From Sapria himalayana (taxonomy: Eukaryota > Streptophyta > Magnoliopsida > Malpighiales > Rafflesiaceae): a stretch of 64,000 nucleotides of DNA. The stretch lies in NCBI GenBank assembly GCA_029783825.1, contig JAREIK010002435.1, positions 1 to 64,000 on the forward strand, written 5' to 3'. Made by a program: the position numbers and the translations under genes. Below, piece after piece: positions 49,501 through 62,190 of this stretch; within the stretch, counting starts at the first letter, position 1, and the number at the start of each line of letters is the position of its first letter. The notes beneath the pieces are model-generated. The model was not told the origin of the DNA and ran no database searches. It saw only the letters and a program-made list of their open reading frames with translations.

Positions 49501-49765
49501 GCTGTTATTTTTTTATTTTTCTTATTGTTTTTATTCTTCTTTTTTTCTAATTTTTCTATTTCTTCTTAACAACTTATTCTTATTTTTATTCTATTTTTTC
49601 TTTTTTATATTTTTTATTTTCCTTCTTTTCTTCTTATTCTTCATATTCTTATTTTTATTTTTTATTCTTTTTATCCTTCTTATTGTTCATATTCTTCTTA
49701 TTCTTCTTTTTTTTCATTTTCTTGTTTTTCTTCTTTCTCTTCTTATTCTTCTAACTCTTCTTATT

Positions 49766-49770
49766 ATTCT

Positions 49771-49803
<33 letters not shown>
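49766..49803. repeat. (AAT)n/(ATT)n palindrome
   Basis: A run of AAT repeats is directly followed by ATT repeats, forming a self-complementary stretch inside a strand that otherwise has long pyrimidine runs. Confidence 0.85.
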
Positions 49804-49882
49804 TTTTGTTCTTCTTCTTATTCTTTTTATTTTTTTTATTTTTCTTATTCTTCTTATTCTTGTTTTATTTCTTATTCTTCTA

Positions 49883-49924
<42 letters not shown>

Positions 49925-50608
49925 TTTCTTATTCTTTTTATTCTTTTTATTCTTATTATTCTTCTTATTCTTCTAATTATACTTATTCTTTTTATTATTT
50001 GTATTCTTCTTATTCTTCTTAAAATATGTAATCTTCTTATTCTTTTTATTATTCTTATTTTTCTAATTATTATTATTATTTTTTATTTCTCCTTATTCAA
50101 CATTTTCTTCTTATTTTTATTTATTTATTCTACTTTTTCTTTATATTTTCTTATTCTTCTAATTATTCTTATTTTTATTATTCTCATATTTTTCATATTC
50201 TTCAAATTCTTCTCAATGTTCCTATTTTTCATATCCTTCCTATTCTTCTTATTCTTCTACTTCTCCTATTTCTTCTATTTCTTCTTATTCTTCATATTCT
50301 TTATTTTCTTTGTATTCTTCTTATTTTTCTTATTCTTATTTTTCTACTATTCCTCCTTATTAATCTTTTTATTTTTATTATTCTTCATATTTTCTTATTA
50401 TTATTATTATTATTATTCTTATTATTTTTATTCTTCTTATTATTTTGATTCTTGTTATTATTCTAATTCTTTTTATTTTTCTTACTCCTCATATCTTTTT
50501 ATTCTTTTGATTCTTTTATTACTCATATTATTCTAGTTCTTCTTATACTTTTTATTATTCTAATTCATCTTATTCTTCTCATTCTTCTAATTATTCTTCT
50601 TTTTTTTA

Positions 50609-51560
50609 TTTTGGAAAGTTTATTTTATTATTATAACACTCTCTTTTGGCGGAGGACTACTTTTAGTACAATCTAAGAAACTACACTTAACCCATTTACA
50701 ACCTTCTATTTTCTAAAAATAAAATTAACGAAATAACAAAAATATTGAAATTTTGTTAGTTTTTCCTTGCCCATAATCTATTCTAATTTAGAAAATGTTC
50801 TGCCTTTCCCTTTTTACGAGCTCGCCTTATACTTCTAATTTTTCCATTTTGCTCCACTTTGCTCCACGACAGTCTTTAGATCCTCATAAATTAGTTTCTA
50901 TTTTCTTCAACCTACTACTTCCTGCTATTTAAAAACAAAGAAAAAAACAGCAAGATAACATAGTTTGCAGTAACAGCTTCTACCTCTTACTTTGTCCTCT
51001 TGCTATAAGCAATTTTATTTCCTACTACCTCTTCTCCCTCTTGTTTGTTACTTCCTCTATTTTTTTATCATGCCCTTACAATAAAAGCTCCAAAATCACA
51101 ACAGCAGCAATGCTAGCAAAGCACATCTCACAGGACCGGGATGTGATTTATATAGTTTGCATGAGCCTCCCATCGGACCAAATTCTACTCAAATGGTTGT
51201 TGCTTTATTCTACTGTTAAACTATTTTACTGCTGAACTTTCAATTCCAGGACAATAGAACTCACTTTCTATATATCCCTAACCTGATATTATCCTACCTT
51301 AATTCTTTTTGCAAAACAAACAGCACAATTATCCATACCAATATTTTTATCAATATTATTTTTATCCTTCCCATTTTCCATTCAATTTTATTTTTATCAA
51401 TATTAATAACCACCAGGACTCTGATCCCTTATGGTGTTGTCTTTTTATGTTTGTTTTACCAACCTGCAAACAAGCAATGTATGTCTAATTCAAGCCGCAC
51501 CCATTTACCCCTTATTTCCTTTCCCTCCCTTTGCAAACCTCATAAATCAAAAATAGATAG
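50609..51560 (-). mobile_element. LINE-C: 5'-truncated copy, 3' UTR only
   Basis: About 950 bp with the shared LINE 3' boundary (plus strand: AAAGTTTATTTTATTATTAT, then ACTCTCTTTTGGCGGAGGA) at its left edge next to array 4, and array 5 at its right edge. It has no ORF2 coding similarity, as expected of a 5'-truncated insertion. The short ORF at 51041-51235 is not recognised. Confidence 0.75.
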
Positions 51561-52320
51561 ATGCTTTTTATTCTTCTAATTCTTCTTAATGTTCTTTTTT
51601 TTTCTTCTAATTGTTCTTATTCTTTTAATTCTTCTAATTCTTCTAATTCTCCGAATTCTTCTAATTCTTCTAATTCTTCTAATTCTTCTAATTCTTTTAA
51701 TTCTTCTTATTCTTCTTATTCTTTTTATTCATTTTCTTCTTTTTATTCTTTTTATTCTTCTTACTTTTCTTACTCTACTTATTCTTCTTATTCTTCTTAT
51801 TCTTCATGTTCTTCTTATTCTTCTTATTCTTCATGTTCTTCTTATTCTTCTTATTCTTCATGTTCTTCTTATTCTTCTTATTCTTCATGTTCTTCTTATT
51901 CTTCTTATTCTTCTTATTCTTCTTATTCATCATATTCTTCTTATTTTTCTTAATCTTCTTATTCAACATATTCTTTATAGTCTTTTTAATCTTTTTATTC
52001 TTATTCTTCTAATTATTCTTTATTTTTCTTTACTTCTTATTATTCTTATTATTATAAGTCTTTTAATTCTTCTTATTCTACTTATTTTTCGAATTTTTGT
52101 TATTCTACTTATTTTTCTTATTCTTCCTATTCTGCTTATTCTTTTTTTCTTCTTATTTTTCTTATTCTATTTATACTTCTTATTTTTATTATTCTTCTTA
52201 TTCTTCTTTTTTTCTTATTCTTCTATTTCTTCTTTTCTTCTTATTCTTTTTATTCTTCTTGTTTTTGTTATTCTTCTTATTTTATTATTCTTCTTATTCT
52301 TCTTATTCTTATTATTCTAC

Positions 52321-52354
<34 letters not shown>

Positions 52355-52977
52355 TCTTCTTCTTTTTCTTTTTCTTTTTCTTTTTCTTCTTATTATATTT
52401 ATTCTTCTTTTCTTATTATTCTTCTTATTCTTCATATTCTTCTCATTCTTCTTATTCTTCTTATTTTTTTTAATCTTCTTTTTTTTTCTTCTTATTCTGT
52501 TATTCTTCTTATTCTTTTTATTCTTCTTATTCTTCTTATTCTTATTATTATTCTTATTATTCTTATTATTTTTATTCTTCTTATTCTTCGTATTCTTCTT
52601 ATTCTACTTTTCTTCTTATTTTTCTTATTTCAAATACTTAGTTTTTTCTTATTTTTTTTATTCTTCTTATTCTTATTTTATTCTTATTCTTCTAATTCTT
52701 TTATTTCTCTTTATTCTTCTTATTCTTAATTTCTTCTTATTCTTTTTATTATGCTTATTCTTCTTATTCTATTTTCTCTTCTTTTTCTTCTAATTATTTT
52801 CATTATTCTTATTATTCTTATTCTTCTTATTTTTTTATTCTTAATATTGTTCATATTCTTCTTATTCATGTTATTGTTTTTATTCTTTTTATTCTTCATA
52901 TTCTTCATATTCTTCTTATTTTTCTTATTCTTCTTATTCTTATTATTCTGCTTATTCTTTTTATTCTTCTTTTTTTA
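51561..52977. repeat. Expanded 9-bp T/C-rich array, array 5
   Basis: 1.4 kb array between LINE-C and LINE-D, more regular than the others. It contains (TTCTAATTC)n near 51615-51700, a 27-bp higher-order repeat at 51796-51895 and (ATT)n at about 52320-52350. The ORFs across it on both strands are repeat products. Confidence 0.93.
51796..51903. repeat. 27-bp higher-order repeat, 4 copies
   Basis: Every third 9-mer carries ATG instead of TTA. The CATG landmarks are at 51805, 51832, 51859 and 51886, exactly 27 bp apart. The unit is TTCTTCATG plus two TTCTTCTTA-type 9-mers. Confidence 0.95.
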
Positions 52978-54191
52978 ATAAAGTTTATTTTATTATTATA
53001 ATAACCCTCTCTTTTAGCGGAGGAATACCATTTTTACAAACTATATTCTACCATTTACCCTATCACACCCCATACTTGAAAATAAAAACAAAATTAAATA
53101 GAAAAGCAATTCTAGGGATTCCTTTTTTATCCTGCTCTCTATGATGCCCCACCGAGCCTCTTATTGTTCTGGAATCTGAATTATCTGATGAGCCTTAATA
53201 GGTTCTGCATTCATGCCATTGGTCATCATAAGTTTTAGTTACTACTTTCCATTCAAATTGTTTGTTTTTTGTTGTCAACTTAGTTCCTTGTAAATCATCT
53301 TCCTGCTTTTTAATCTATGTGCACATGCTGAGATGCTTTGTTCAAGGGCACCTCCTACCCCTCCTCGGATAATTTTTCTTACTGACCCAAAACAAACCTC
53401 TTTACAGACCCTGCCTCTACCAAACTTACAAGTAGTATTGACACCTTAACACATCCTCAGCTACTGAAAATAAAATAGACCATTAATCATTACAAACTAA
53501 AGCATTCAGACACTATACTTTGTGCCTAACAATTTAGACCACAAAATAACCCAAGCATAAAACATGTCAGCCATATTCAATCTAGCGTCATTCTTCTCTT
53601 CTCTCGTCGGTTTCAAGTAGCCTATGAACTTTATTTGTAATTCTATCCCCTGCAAAATAGCAAACTGACCATGCCACATAGATATAAATTTTATAATTCC
53701 CCTTTGTGTTTGCTGTCCCTTGCATTTTGCTGATTTGCCACGAGCCTTTGTAATTTATCTCTGTAATGTGACTGCCCATAAAAGCCATGTCGGCCCTCCC
53801 TGAGTTTATGTTTCTGTACTTCTCCTTCTCTTAACATCCTACAAAAAAACCAGGCCAACCCCTACCCACTCTCTTCTTCTTTATCCTTTTAAAACCCTTA
53901 CCAACATGGAACTTATGCCCTGTTAAGTTCCTCTCTTTGATCTGCTAACTTATCTAACTTCTGCCCTGAAATACAGATAATTAACCCTATAGTTTGGTAG
54001 GGTAATTCTTATAAGTCACCCCTCAAGACCAGGTGACTCTTGAATGACCAAAACCTTTATCTGACTTTTCCATAATACCCATCGCTCTAGATTTTTTTCT
54101 AGGAGTAAACTCTGCTTCTTGGTTCACCTTGTGATCTAGCAGCTTATATATGAACGTATACCTATAAGAAGCACTTAGAATGCTTCTAAGC
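52978..54191 (-). other. LINE-D 3' untranslated region
   Basis: About 1.2 kb. The last 70 bases on the left (52978-53050) contain the shared LINE 3' signature: TTTATTTTATTATTATAATA, CCCTCTCTTTT, then GCGGAGGAATACCATTTTTA. A minus-strand ORF at 53588-53788 is of unknown meaning. Confidence 0.7.
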
Positions 54192-57100
54192 TTATCTTAC
54201 TGCTTTACTATAGATTACCTTATTACTATAATTTAATTTTCTAATATAAGGATACTCCTTCCTATCCAATTTTACAATACCTGTATATTTATCTGGAAGG
54301 ATCTCTTTTTTATATTCTTGTTTTCCTCTTATTCTTCCTTCTTTGGCTAGCATATCCACAAGGGAATTAGCCTATATGAGTATGTGTTTAATAGAGAAAT
54401 CTAATGTTTTCATTACTTGTAAAGTTTTTTCCATTTCTTCCTCGTATTTCCATCTCATTATGTTTTTGTTAATTAGGTTTACCACTATGTCCGAGTCTAT
54501 GTGGTTGATTTTTAATTTTTTACAAAGTCTCACTCTTTCTCTTAGAGCTAAAATTTCTACATGTATAGCTGATGATGCTTTAAAATTCTTTCTGAAAGCT
54601 AATATTAGCCCTCCTTCAGAATTTCTTATAGCACCACCACCTCCTACTCCTCCGATATCTTTATCAAAGCTACCATTTGTGTTCAATACAAACCTATCTT
54701 TCTCAGGGGTTTTCCATTTTATACCAATCAGCTTAAACTATTTTATTTGATTTACTTTTAATTTCCAAAAATTCAATGTATATTTTTCTAAGTATGTTCT
54801 GTGAATTTTTAAGGAGTATGCTTCAGATATTTTCCTGGTTTCATCTTTTATGTCCCTCCAGATATGTTTGATTGCCATTCTCTGACCCTCAAACCTACTC
54901 TTATTTCTAGCCTTCCATATGCACCAGATGGCTATGAGGGGGACATTTTTTTAATCCATTTCTGAGAAGTGCTAGAGGTGTGAGCTTTATTCCATTTTTG
55001 AAGCCTCATTTTTAATGGTAGATGTGTATGTTTTAAGTGCAGTTCTGAATCTAATCTATTTTATATTTCAAATGCCGCCCTACCTAAATAGAATATGATA
55101 TAGGGATTCAATTTCACTTAAAAAGCAATCACATCTGGAGGCTATTTGTATACCTTTTTTCTTAATGTTAGTATCTATGGGTAAAATGTTTGAAAACACT
55201 TTCCACATTAATACTTTTATTTTTTGAGGGTTATCATTATTCCAGATCCAGGTAAATAAGGCTTGTTCTTCTTTCTTTTTTCTTATTATATTTTTCACTG
55301 ATTTAAGAGAGAATTTTCCGTTTGGATTTAGCATCCATACATAGCCATGTCTGGTAAATTTAGAATGTTGTTCCAGTAAATCCCTTTGTTTGAGCATTTG
55401 TGTCCAACACTGGGATTTTCTGCTTCTGTTATTTTTTGTACAATGATTGTCATTTAGGTAGTATTTAGCTCTCATAAATTCATCCCATAACTGATATTTT
55501 TTTGAGCATCCACCACCTTTTACAATCCAATGCCTTGGCTAATTCACTAATCTTAGTAAATCCCAGTCTAGTCTTCTGCACAAAAAAACATAGATCGTTC
55601 CATTTTTTCCAGTGAAAGTTATATATGCCTACTTTTTTTCTCCATAAAATGTTAGCAACTTGTTTTTCTATGTTCTTAGTGAATTTGATTAGGGGTAGAG
55701 TTATCATTATATTATGCATTAGTGAGCTTTGCAGCACATGAGTAATCAATGAAATTCTTCCTCTCATGTTTAGGGAATCCTCCTTCCATCTTGATATTTT
55801 CTTTTTTAGTTTTACCATTAAAAAATCTAAATATTCTATCTTTAATCTAGCTTCGTAAACTAGGCAGGTTAAGTAAATTATTTCTCCTATTTTCTGGGAG
55901 AAATCCGTTATATTTTATTTTGTGAATTTGTGTAGGAGGGGCTTTTGAGGCCACCATATATTGACATTTCCTTTTATTTAGTTGTTGATCAGTTTCCTTT
56001 TCCATACACCTTTATAACTGCTTCAGATTATGCAGAGATTTGTTGTCTCCATTCGTGAAGATCATTATATCATCTGCATATGCTAAGCAGCCTACCATTG
56101 GCATGTTTTTAGGTTTCCTGAACATGCCTATCTTTCCTTTTCTCATATTATCTTTAAGGTTCACTATCAGCAATTCTATATAAATGTTAAATAGAAGAAG
56201 AGATAATGGATCTCCTTGCCTTAGCCCTCTAACTGAAATAAATTACCCTCCTAAGACTCCATTTATGAGGATTCTCACCCATGTGTTTGCATCTGTATAT
56301 TAGGTCTATCCAAGTTTCTGAGAAACCCATTTTTCTCATGGTGAAACACAGGGTGTCCAATTCCACCCTATCAAAAGCTTTCGATAGATCTAATTTTTAC
56401 ATAACATCATGGCCTCTTGTTTTTGTTCCTATTTCATTCATCATTTATTTAGCTAGACATATATTTCCCATGATTAATCTATTTTTCATGAATCCTGATT
56501 GCTCTTTTGAGATAATTTTCGAGAGGATGTGTGATAATCTATTTTGCAGTGTTTGGCTAGGATTTTATAAATGGCGTTACAAAGGCTAATTGGCTTATAA
56601 TCTTCTCCTTTCTTGTCGTTCTTCACTTTTGGAATCAAGACTATATGGAAGATTCCCCATTTCTTACCTATGTCCATTCCACCAAATATGCTAAGCATAG
56701 CTTTTAGTAGGTCTCCTTTTATTATGGGCCAGCATTCTTGTAAAAATGTGATGTTCCATTCATCTGAGCCTGCTGCACTTTCCTTATTCATGCTAAAAAT
56801 GGCCATTTTTATTTCATCTTCTTCAGGTAGTTTGGAGAGCATTATGTTATCTTCAGGAATAACTTTCTTTTCTATTTTTTTAAAAGAGTATCTCCTTTGT
56901 GATTGTTAAAGTCACCCTGTTGTTTTCCAAAAAATTTTGAAAATATCTTTGTATGTCAGTTTCTTGATCTAGCCACTCTCTCCTTAATCATTTTTAATGC
57001 CATTTATTCTGTGTTTTAGTTCTTTAATCTTTGTTACTTTCTGAAATAATTTCGTGTTTTTATCACCTTCTTTTAACCATTTAATTTTGGCTTTCTGTTT

Positions 57101-58111
57101 CCAAAAAGCTTCTTCCATAGAGAGCTTTAATTTTAATAGAGCTTGAGCTTGGCGAAGGGCATTTCTATATTACTGTTTTGATCTCTTTAAACTTCTTGTT
57201 CTCCCTGTGTAACTAAATCCTCAGCTTCTCTTATATTTTTATTTATGTCTCCAAATGTCTCTTTGTTCCATCTTTTTAAACTCAATTTTTAATCTATTAA
57301 GTTTTGAGTTTATTCGTTGTATGAAATTTCAAGATGTATCATTGTTCCATGATTCGCTTACTAATGTCAAGAAGCCATGGTGTAAACACCATGTATTCTG
57401 AAATTTGAAGGCTTTATTTGTAAGTATTGTATTTTTAATCATGATTAAGAGTGGGGAGTGGTATGAGCATGTTCTATTTAGGTGCTTTACCTCAGCCGAA
57501 CCAAATCTTTCTAACCATTTAAAGTTATAAAGAATTCTATTTAATCTAGCCCACATAATGCCCTTTTTATAACGGTTATTACACCATGTGAATTGCGAGC
57601 CTAAAAAATTAGCATTTATCAAGTTTGTTCTATTTATGGTTTCATTAAATTGGAAGGTAGCTATTAGATTAGGAGGTCTACCTCCTTTCTTTTCTTTAGC
57701 AAATCTTTCAATATTAAAGTCTCCCCCTATCATCCAATGAAGGTCTTTAATTGAAATGTTCTTCATTTCATCCCATAATATTTTCCTTTCATTGATTTTA
57801 TTATTAGTGTATACCAGAGTAATTAGCTATTTTATCTCTTGACTTAGACTGAAGTTTATAAGTTGATCTGTTTCTTTTACTATGTAAATATCCAATTTAC
57901 TTTTCCACAAGATCCATATCTTTCCATTATCATTAACAAATGCATGTTCAAAACCTAGCATCTTTTTATATGTTTTTAAATGGTTTTTAACTACCATTAG
58001 TTCCTTTAAAATTATTAGTGAAGTGTTATACATATATATCAATGTTTTTAATCTATTCCTCGAGGAGAGATTTGCAACTCTCCTTATGTTCCAGATAATA
58101 TAATTATACAT
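54192..58111 (-). pseudogene. LINE-D ORF2: endonuclease - reverse transcriptase - zf-RVT - RNase H (degenerate)
   Basis: Same domain order as LINE-A ORF2. Endonuclease (57329-58111): IIWNIRRVANLSS, ILKELMV, WMIGGDFNIERFA and FTWCNNR are present, but the usual LDR is LNR and SDH is SYH, so two core residues are lost. RT (55480-56850): ESAAGSDEWN, VLIPKVKNDKKGEDYKPIS, LDLSKAFDRVELDTL (near 56370), VRGLRQGDPLSL (near 56215), GCLAYADDIMIF (56061-56096) and GRISLITHVLQSS. zf-RVT (55080-55475): IKVLMWKVFSNILP..SRCDCF. RNase H (54250-54710): VLNTNGSF with the first catalytic Asp replaced by Asn, VEILALRERV, HIDSDIVVNLI and ANSLVDMLAKEG. The inferred stop is at 54194-54192. Several frameshifts separate these pieces. 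Confidence 0.88.
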
Positions 58112-59492
58112 TGCTATTGGATTTTGACTATGCTCTAGTTGTGTGCTTTAGAATCATATATTCTGTTTAAGTATTTTTTTGAATTTCTTGATTTTTTTAT
58201 GGAACTTGAGAATACTCCTCTCTCACTTTTCCATTCCTTTCCTAATTGCACTTCCATTCTCTTGATTTCTCTAATGCCCACTCTCTATTTTCCATATCTT
58301 GTCTAAATTTATCTATATTGTATCATCATTGAAGGACCACTTATTAAGTCCTTTTTCTTCCACGATTCTGTTAAGGGTTATGGAGCTTCTCACCTCCATT
58401 TCCTCTTTCGAAATTCCTTTATAGCAGCTGCCCATCTTTTAAATATTTCTTCCTTGTTTTTCTTTTTTTTTCCTTGGTTTTCTTGTTGAGCTCTTCTATT
58501 TTCCTAATCATTTGTGTTCTTTTATTTTGCTCTGATTTTTCTACTACCCTAACTTCCTCTTTCTTATTGACATTTCTAGTTCTAGTTATCTTATCCCCTA
58601 TCTCCATATTCTGAGTTACTAATTTAATTCTAGTTATATTTACTCCTATTTCATTGTTCTGAGTTACAGATTGAGGGGTTAGAGAGGCTTTTTTTGATAT
58701 CTCACAATTTCCTAGCCCATTCCAGCCTCAATTTACCTCTCCTCTATTTTATGTGTAGTTTTCTCCTTTCTTTTATGCATTATGCAGTTATTCATGCCAT
58801 GTCACATTTTCCTGCAAAAAAAAACAAAAAGTGAAAAGGTTTTCTGGAATTACCTGTTGCTAGAAGCCTCCTCCTTCCATGTCTCCAATCCATATTCGGT
58901 TAGGTGGCTACTTCTATAGGCCTATTTCGATACAAACCCTCGCCATGCTAGGTTTGGAGAGTGTAGCAGTAGCTCCATCAAGCAGTTGAGAGGTTCCCAA
59001 TGTGTTTGCGATGTCATAGAAAGCAAGCTTGTCATAAAAATGAATTGACAACATAGGAAATAGAAACAATACCAGGGCTAAAGCCGACTCCTCTCTCTTG
59101 TTGAAGTTGGGAGTCCATTTAAATGTTCTCATGGGATAACCCTTGATGTACCTGATGTCCTTCAACCATAAGCGATGGAAGTCTTCCTCTATATGGAGTT
59201 GTAACAGAATGTGTTTAGCATCAATGACTCCTGTTTTTATTTGCTCCTTGAGTTTCAGAGAGTCGAAAAATGCTCGAATATCATCAATGTGTGGTCGACC
59301 ATGATAAAACTTACCCACCAACGTGTGTTTATGGAACCCTGCAAGCTTTCGAATGTCGCCAGCAGAGAAGTGTATCGAGGGTTCCTCGCATTTTTTTGCA
59401 TGTGTATCTGAAGAAGAAGAGATAGTAAGTGGATTATTTTTAATGAACGAGGAAAATGATTTCTTATTATCTAAGAAATCCATTTTCTTCAA
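58104..59492 (-). pseudogene. LINE-D ORF1: DUF4283 protein with disrupted zinc knuckle
   Basis: Starts MKKMDFLDNKKSF at 59492 and stays open for 192 codons (to 58914), covering a complete DUF4283 domain: LVGKFYHGRPHIDDIRAFF, IDAKHILLQLHIEEDFHRLW, YPMRTFKWTPNF, LSIHFYDKLAFYDIAN and KPSMARVCIEIGL. After the first stop comes the zinc knuckle (about 58780-58835), in which Cys and His positions survive only across two frames: a frameshift in a run of T and a stop split CFF/CRKM..HGMNNC. A charged linker with coiled-coil potential follows (58419-58607, rich in Lys, Glu and Arg). Its terminal TAA overlaps the ORF2 ATG. It is expected to bind LINE RNA. Confidence 0.85.
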
Positions 59493-59550
59493 GATGCGGC
59501 TCTTTGAAGCTAGGGTTTAATAGGCCAAGGCTCTCAAAGGATTCTAAACT

Positions 59551-60612
59551 ACTTTCTTTTTATTCTTTTTATTCTTTTTATTCTTCTATTTTTCTTATTC
59601 TCCATATTCTTGTTATTCTTATTATTCATCTTATTGTTCTTATTCATTCTTATTCTTCTTTATCTTCTTATTCTTCATTTTTTTATTCATCTTACACTTC
59701 AATTACTTTTTATTCTTATTTTTATTCTTATTATTCTTATTTTTATTTTTATTATTCTTATTCTTCTTGTTCTTCTTATAATTATTATTCTTTTAATTCT
59801 TCATATTCTTCTTATTCTTCCAATTTTTCTAATTCTTTTTATTCTTCTTATTCTTCTTTATCTTTTTATTCTTCTTTTCTTCTTTTTCTTCTTATTCTAC
59901 TTTTCTTATTATTTTTCTTATTCTTCTTATACTTATTTTTTTATTCGTCTTATTCTTATAATTTTACTCATTCTTCTTATTCTTATAATTTTACTTGTTC
60001 TTCTTATTCTTTGTATTCTTTTTATTCTTATTATTCTTTTTTATTCTTATTATTCTTTTTATTCTTATTATTCTTATTATTCTTCTTATTCTTCGTATTC
60101 TTCTTATTCTTCTTATTTTTCTTATTCATGTTATTCTCGTTCTTCTTTTTATTCTTATTATTTCTCTTATTCTTATTATTCTTCTTATTATTCTATTTCT
60201 TCTAATTCTTCTAATTCTTCTTTTTCTTCTTAATCTTTTTATTCTTCTTATTCTTCTTTTCTTCTTATTGTTCTTATTCTTCTTATTCTTCTAATTCTTC
60301 TTATTCTTCTTATTCTTCTTATACTTCTTATTCTTATTATTCTTCTTATTCTTCTTATACTTCTTATTCGTCTTATTCTTCTTATTCTTATTATTCTTCT
60401 TATTCTTCTTATACTTCTTATTCTTATTATTCTTCTTTTTATTCTTCTTATTCTTCTTATTCTTCTTAGTATTATTGTTCTTCTTATTCTTCTTATACTT
60501 ATTATTATTATTATTGTACTTATTCTTCTTATTCTTTTTATTATTCTTATTCTTTTTTTTTTCTAATTCTTCTTATCCATCTTATTCTTCTTGTTCTTCT
60601 TATTCTTTTTTT
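59551..60612. repeat. Expanded 9-bp T/C-rich array, array 6
   Basis: About 1.06 kb between the 5' end of LINE-D and the 3' end of LINE-E. It has regular stretches at 60295-60470 with TTATACTTC variant units at even spacing. ORFs across it are repeat artefacts. Confidence 0.92.
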
Positions 60613-62190
60613 AAAGGTTTTTTTATTATTATAACCCTCTCTTTTCACATAGGAATACTAGTGTTTACAAACTAAATGCTACCCTTTACCCTTTTACATC
60701 TTTTTCTTACAAAAAGCAAAAACATAATTAACATTAAAATTAACACGAATCCTACACTATTCATCTTTTTATGCTTGCCTTCCATGTTTATACCGCTTTC
60801 TATTGTGCCTTCCTGGTTTTTAGAGCTGAATATTTACTCTTTTCATGTTTGGTTTTCCTACCCTTTTCAACTCCTGCCGATCTACTCGTGAGCTAAACTT
60901 TCATGTTGCCTCAAGATCAAGCATCCACTTGCCAGCCAACTTTATGTATAATAGCTTTTAGCAGGATCAAATCATTTAGACAGCATGTTCCAGTCCACTC
61001 AGCCTGTAATTTCCCAGCCCTATCTTCATTTTTGCATAAACAACACACAACACTGCATACACCAAATGCACAACTAACTACATACACTGCTTTACAAACA
61101 TTCAAAGATTAGCTTACTACAAATGCACTTCCTGTCCCTAATCAGTAGATCCACTAGTAAACTTTAATTTACCTTTACTTGAATATTTAAAAACTTAATT
61201 TCCTTGTAGATTTCGAGACACTTATGCAGTTCTATGATCTTTGCATGCAAAGTTGAGAGGTTATTCCCCTCATTGTGAAGGCTCTCACTACCCTGCCCTT
61301 TTCATTTCTTATGACTCCCTCACCACCTACAGCACTCATTTCTCTCTTAAAGCTCCCATCCATGTTTAGAATTAAGAACCGTTATAGAGGTTTATTCGAG
61401 CTAACAATTTTTATTCTCATCTACCGGGATGGCATTTGAGTGAATTTCCACATAAAAACATTGATTTTTATTGGGGGGCCCTTTAAGAATACTTCTTTAA
61501 ATTTCTCTTGTGTAGGTTTTTATCTCTCACCAACCATTTTGTACTTTTTAACGTAAATCCCCCATGTGCATTTAATGTCAATTTATACCAACTATTTGTT
61601 AATATCGAGTGGTTTTATATGAATTTTTGTTGTTTTAGCATCATCTTCCAGCTTTTAGATGCCTTTTTTAGATTATTAAAGGCCTTGTTGCCTAACCCAT
61701 ATCTTACTTTTATATATGTAACCCAAAGACTTCCATTTTGGCTTTCTTTTTGCTTTCAGTAGTTTTTGTAAGCCCAGGCTTTGGTTATATTCTTTAAAAA
61801 GGTGATTCTAGACTAGCTTCCTCAACAGGAAAGCATAAATCACTCAATTTTTCAAGTGAATTTTATTCCTCTTTATTACCCCATATGAAATTAGCCATTT
61901 CTCTTTCAATTTTTCTTATGATCTTAATAGGTGGTTGTGTCGACATTAGGATATGCGCCATCGAGCCTTGAAGCACATTCAAGATTAATGAGATTCTTCT
62001 TACTATGCTCAGAAGATTCTTTTACCATCCCGCAATCTATTGTCTCATTTTTTACCCTAAAAAAGTTAAATACTCTTTTTTTAAGCCTCGAGGGTAGCCC
62101 AAATACATTAAAGCTCCTTTTTATGTGGGAAGCCCGTAAGAATTCTTAGCTTTTGCACTAGATTTTCAGGCTTCTTCCATGCTAAAATAA
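60613..62190 (-). mobile_element. LINE-E: 5'-truncated copy with internal deletions
   Basis: The left edge carries the shared 3' signature (AAAGGTTTTTTTATTATTAT, then CCCTCTCTTTT). Coding similarity begins near 61130 (end of RNase H) and reaches back only into the C-terminal part of RT near 62180, where array 7 starts. It is shorter than the matching part of LINE-A because segments between RNase H and the 3' UTR and between zf-RVT and RNase H are missing. Confidence 0.82.
61135..62180 (-). pseudogene. LINE-E ORF2 C-terminal fragment: end of RT, zf-RVT, RNase H
   Basis: Minus-strand pieces are the RT thumb region (about 61930-62060, where LINE-A has ILMSIQPPKSLTKK), WVTYIKVRYGLGNKAFNNL (about 61670-61740), zf-RVT INVFMWKF (near 61455), and RNase H ILNMDGSFKREMSAVGGEG (about 61315-61375, first Asp kept) continuing to KIIELHKCLEIYKEI and FLNIQVKVN. 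Many stops are present. The stretch between zf-RVT and RNase H is much shorter than in LINE-A, which indicates an internal deletion. Confidence 0.75.

Larger units (their letters stand above)
44425..50608. repeat. Expanded 9-bp T/C-rich array, array 4 (6.2 kb)
   Basis: The longest array in the window, lying between the CACTA-2 right end and the 3' end of LINE-C. It is mostly degenerate TTATTCTTC with (ATT)n patches (about 45210-45235, 49870-49922) and one block shifted to a C-rich unit (45940-46500). The large open frames at 45798-46750 and 49382-50536 are repeat artefacts. Confidence 0.93.
52978..59550 (-). mobile_element. LINE-D: full-length plant L1-type LINE, minus strand
   Basis: About 6.6 kb with the same plan as LINE-A: 5' leader (59493-59550), ORF1 (58104-59492), ORF2 (54192-58111) and 3' UTR (52978-54191). 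It is flanked by array 5 at its 3' end and array 6 at its 5' end. It has the most intact ORF1 domain in the window (192 open codons), but its endonuclease and RNase H have lost catalytic residues and several stops are present. Confidence 0.9.

Noticed and set aside
49382..50536. 384-codon open frame, and other long hydrophobic ORFs in the arrays (for example 51589-52473 and 45798-46544)
   Set aside because: They are strings of Leu, Ile, Phe, Ser and Tyr produced by a TTA/TTC 9-mer that contains no stop in some frames. Overlapping frames give equally long shadows.
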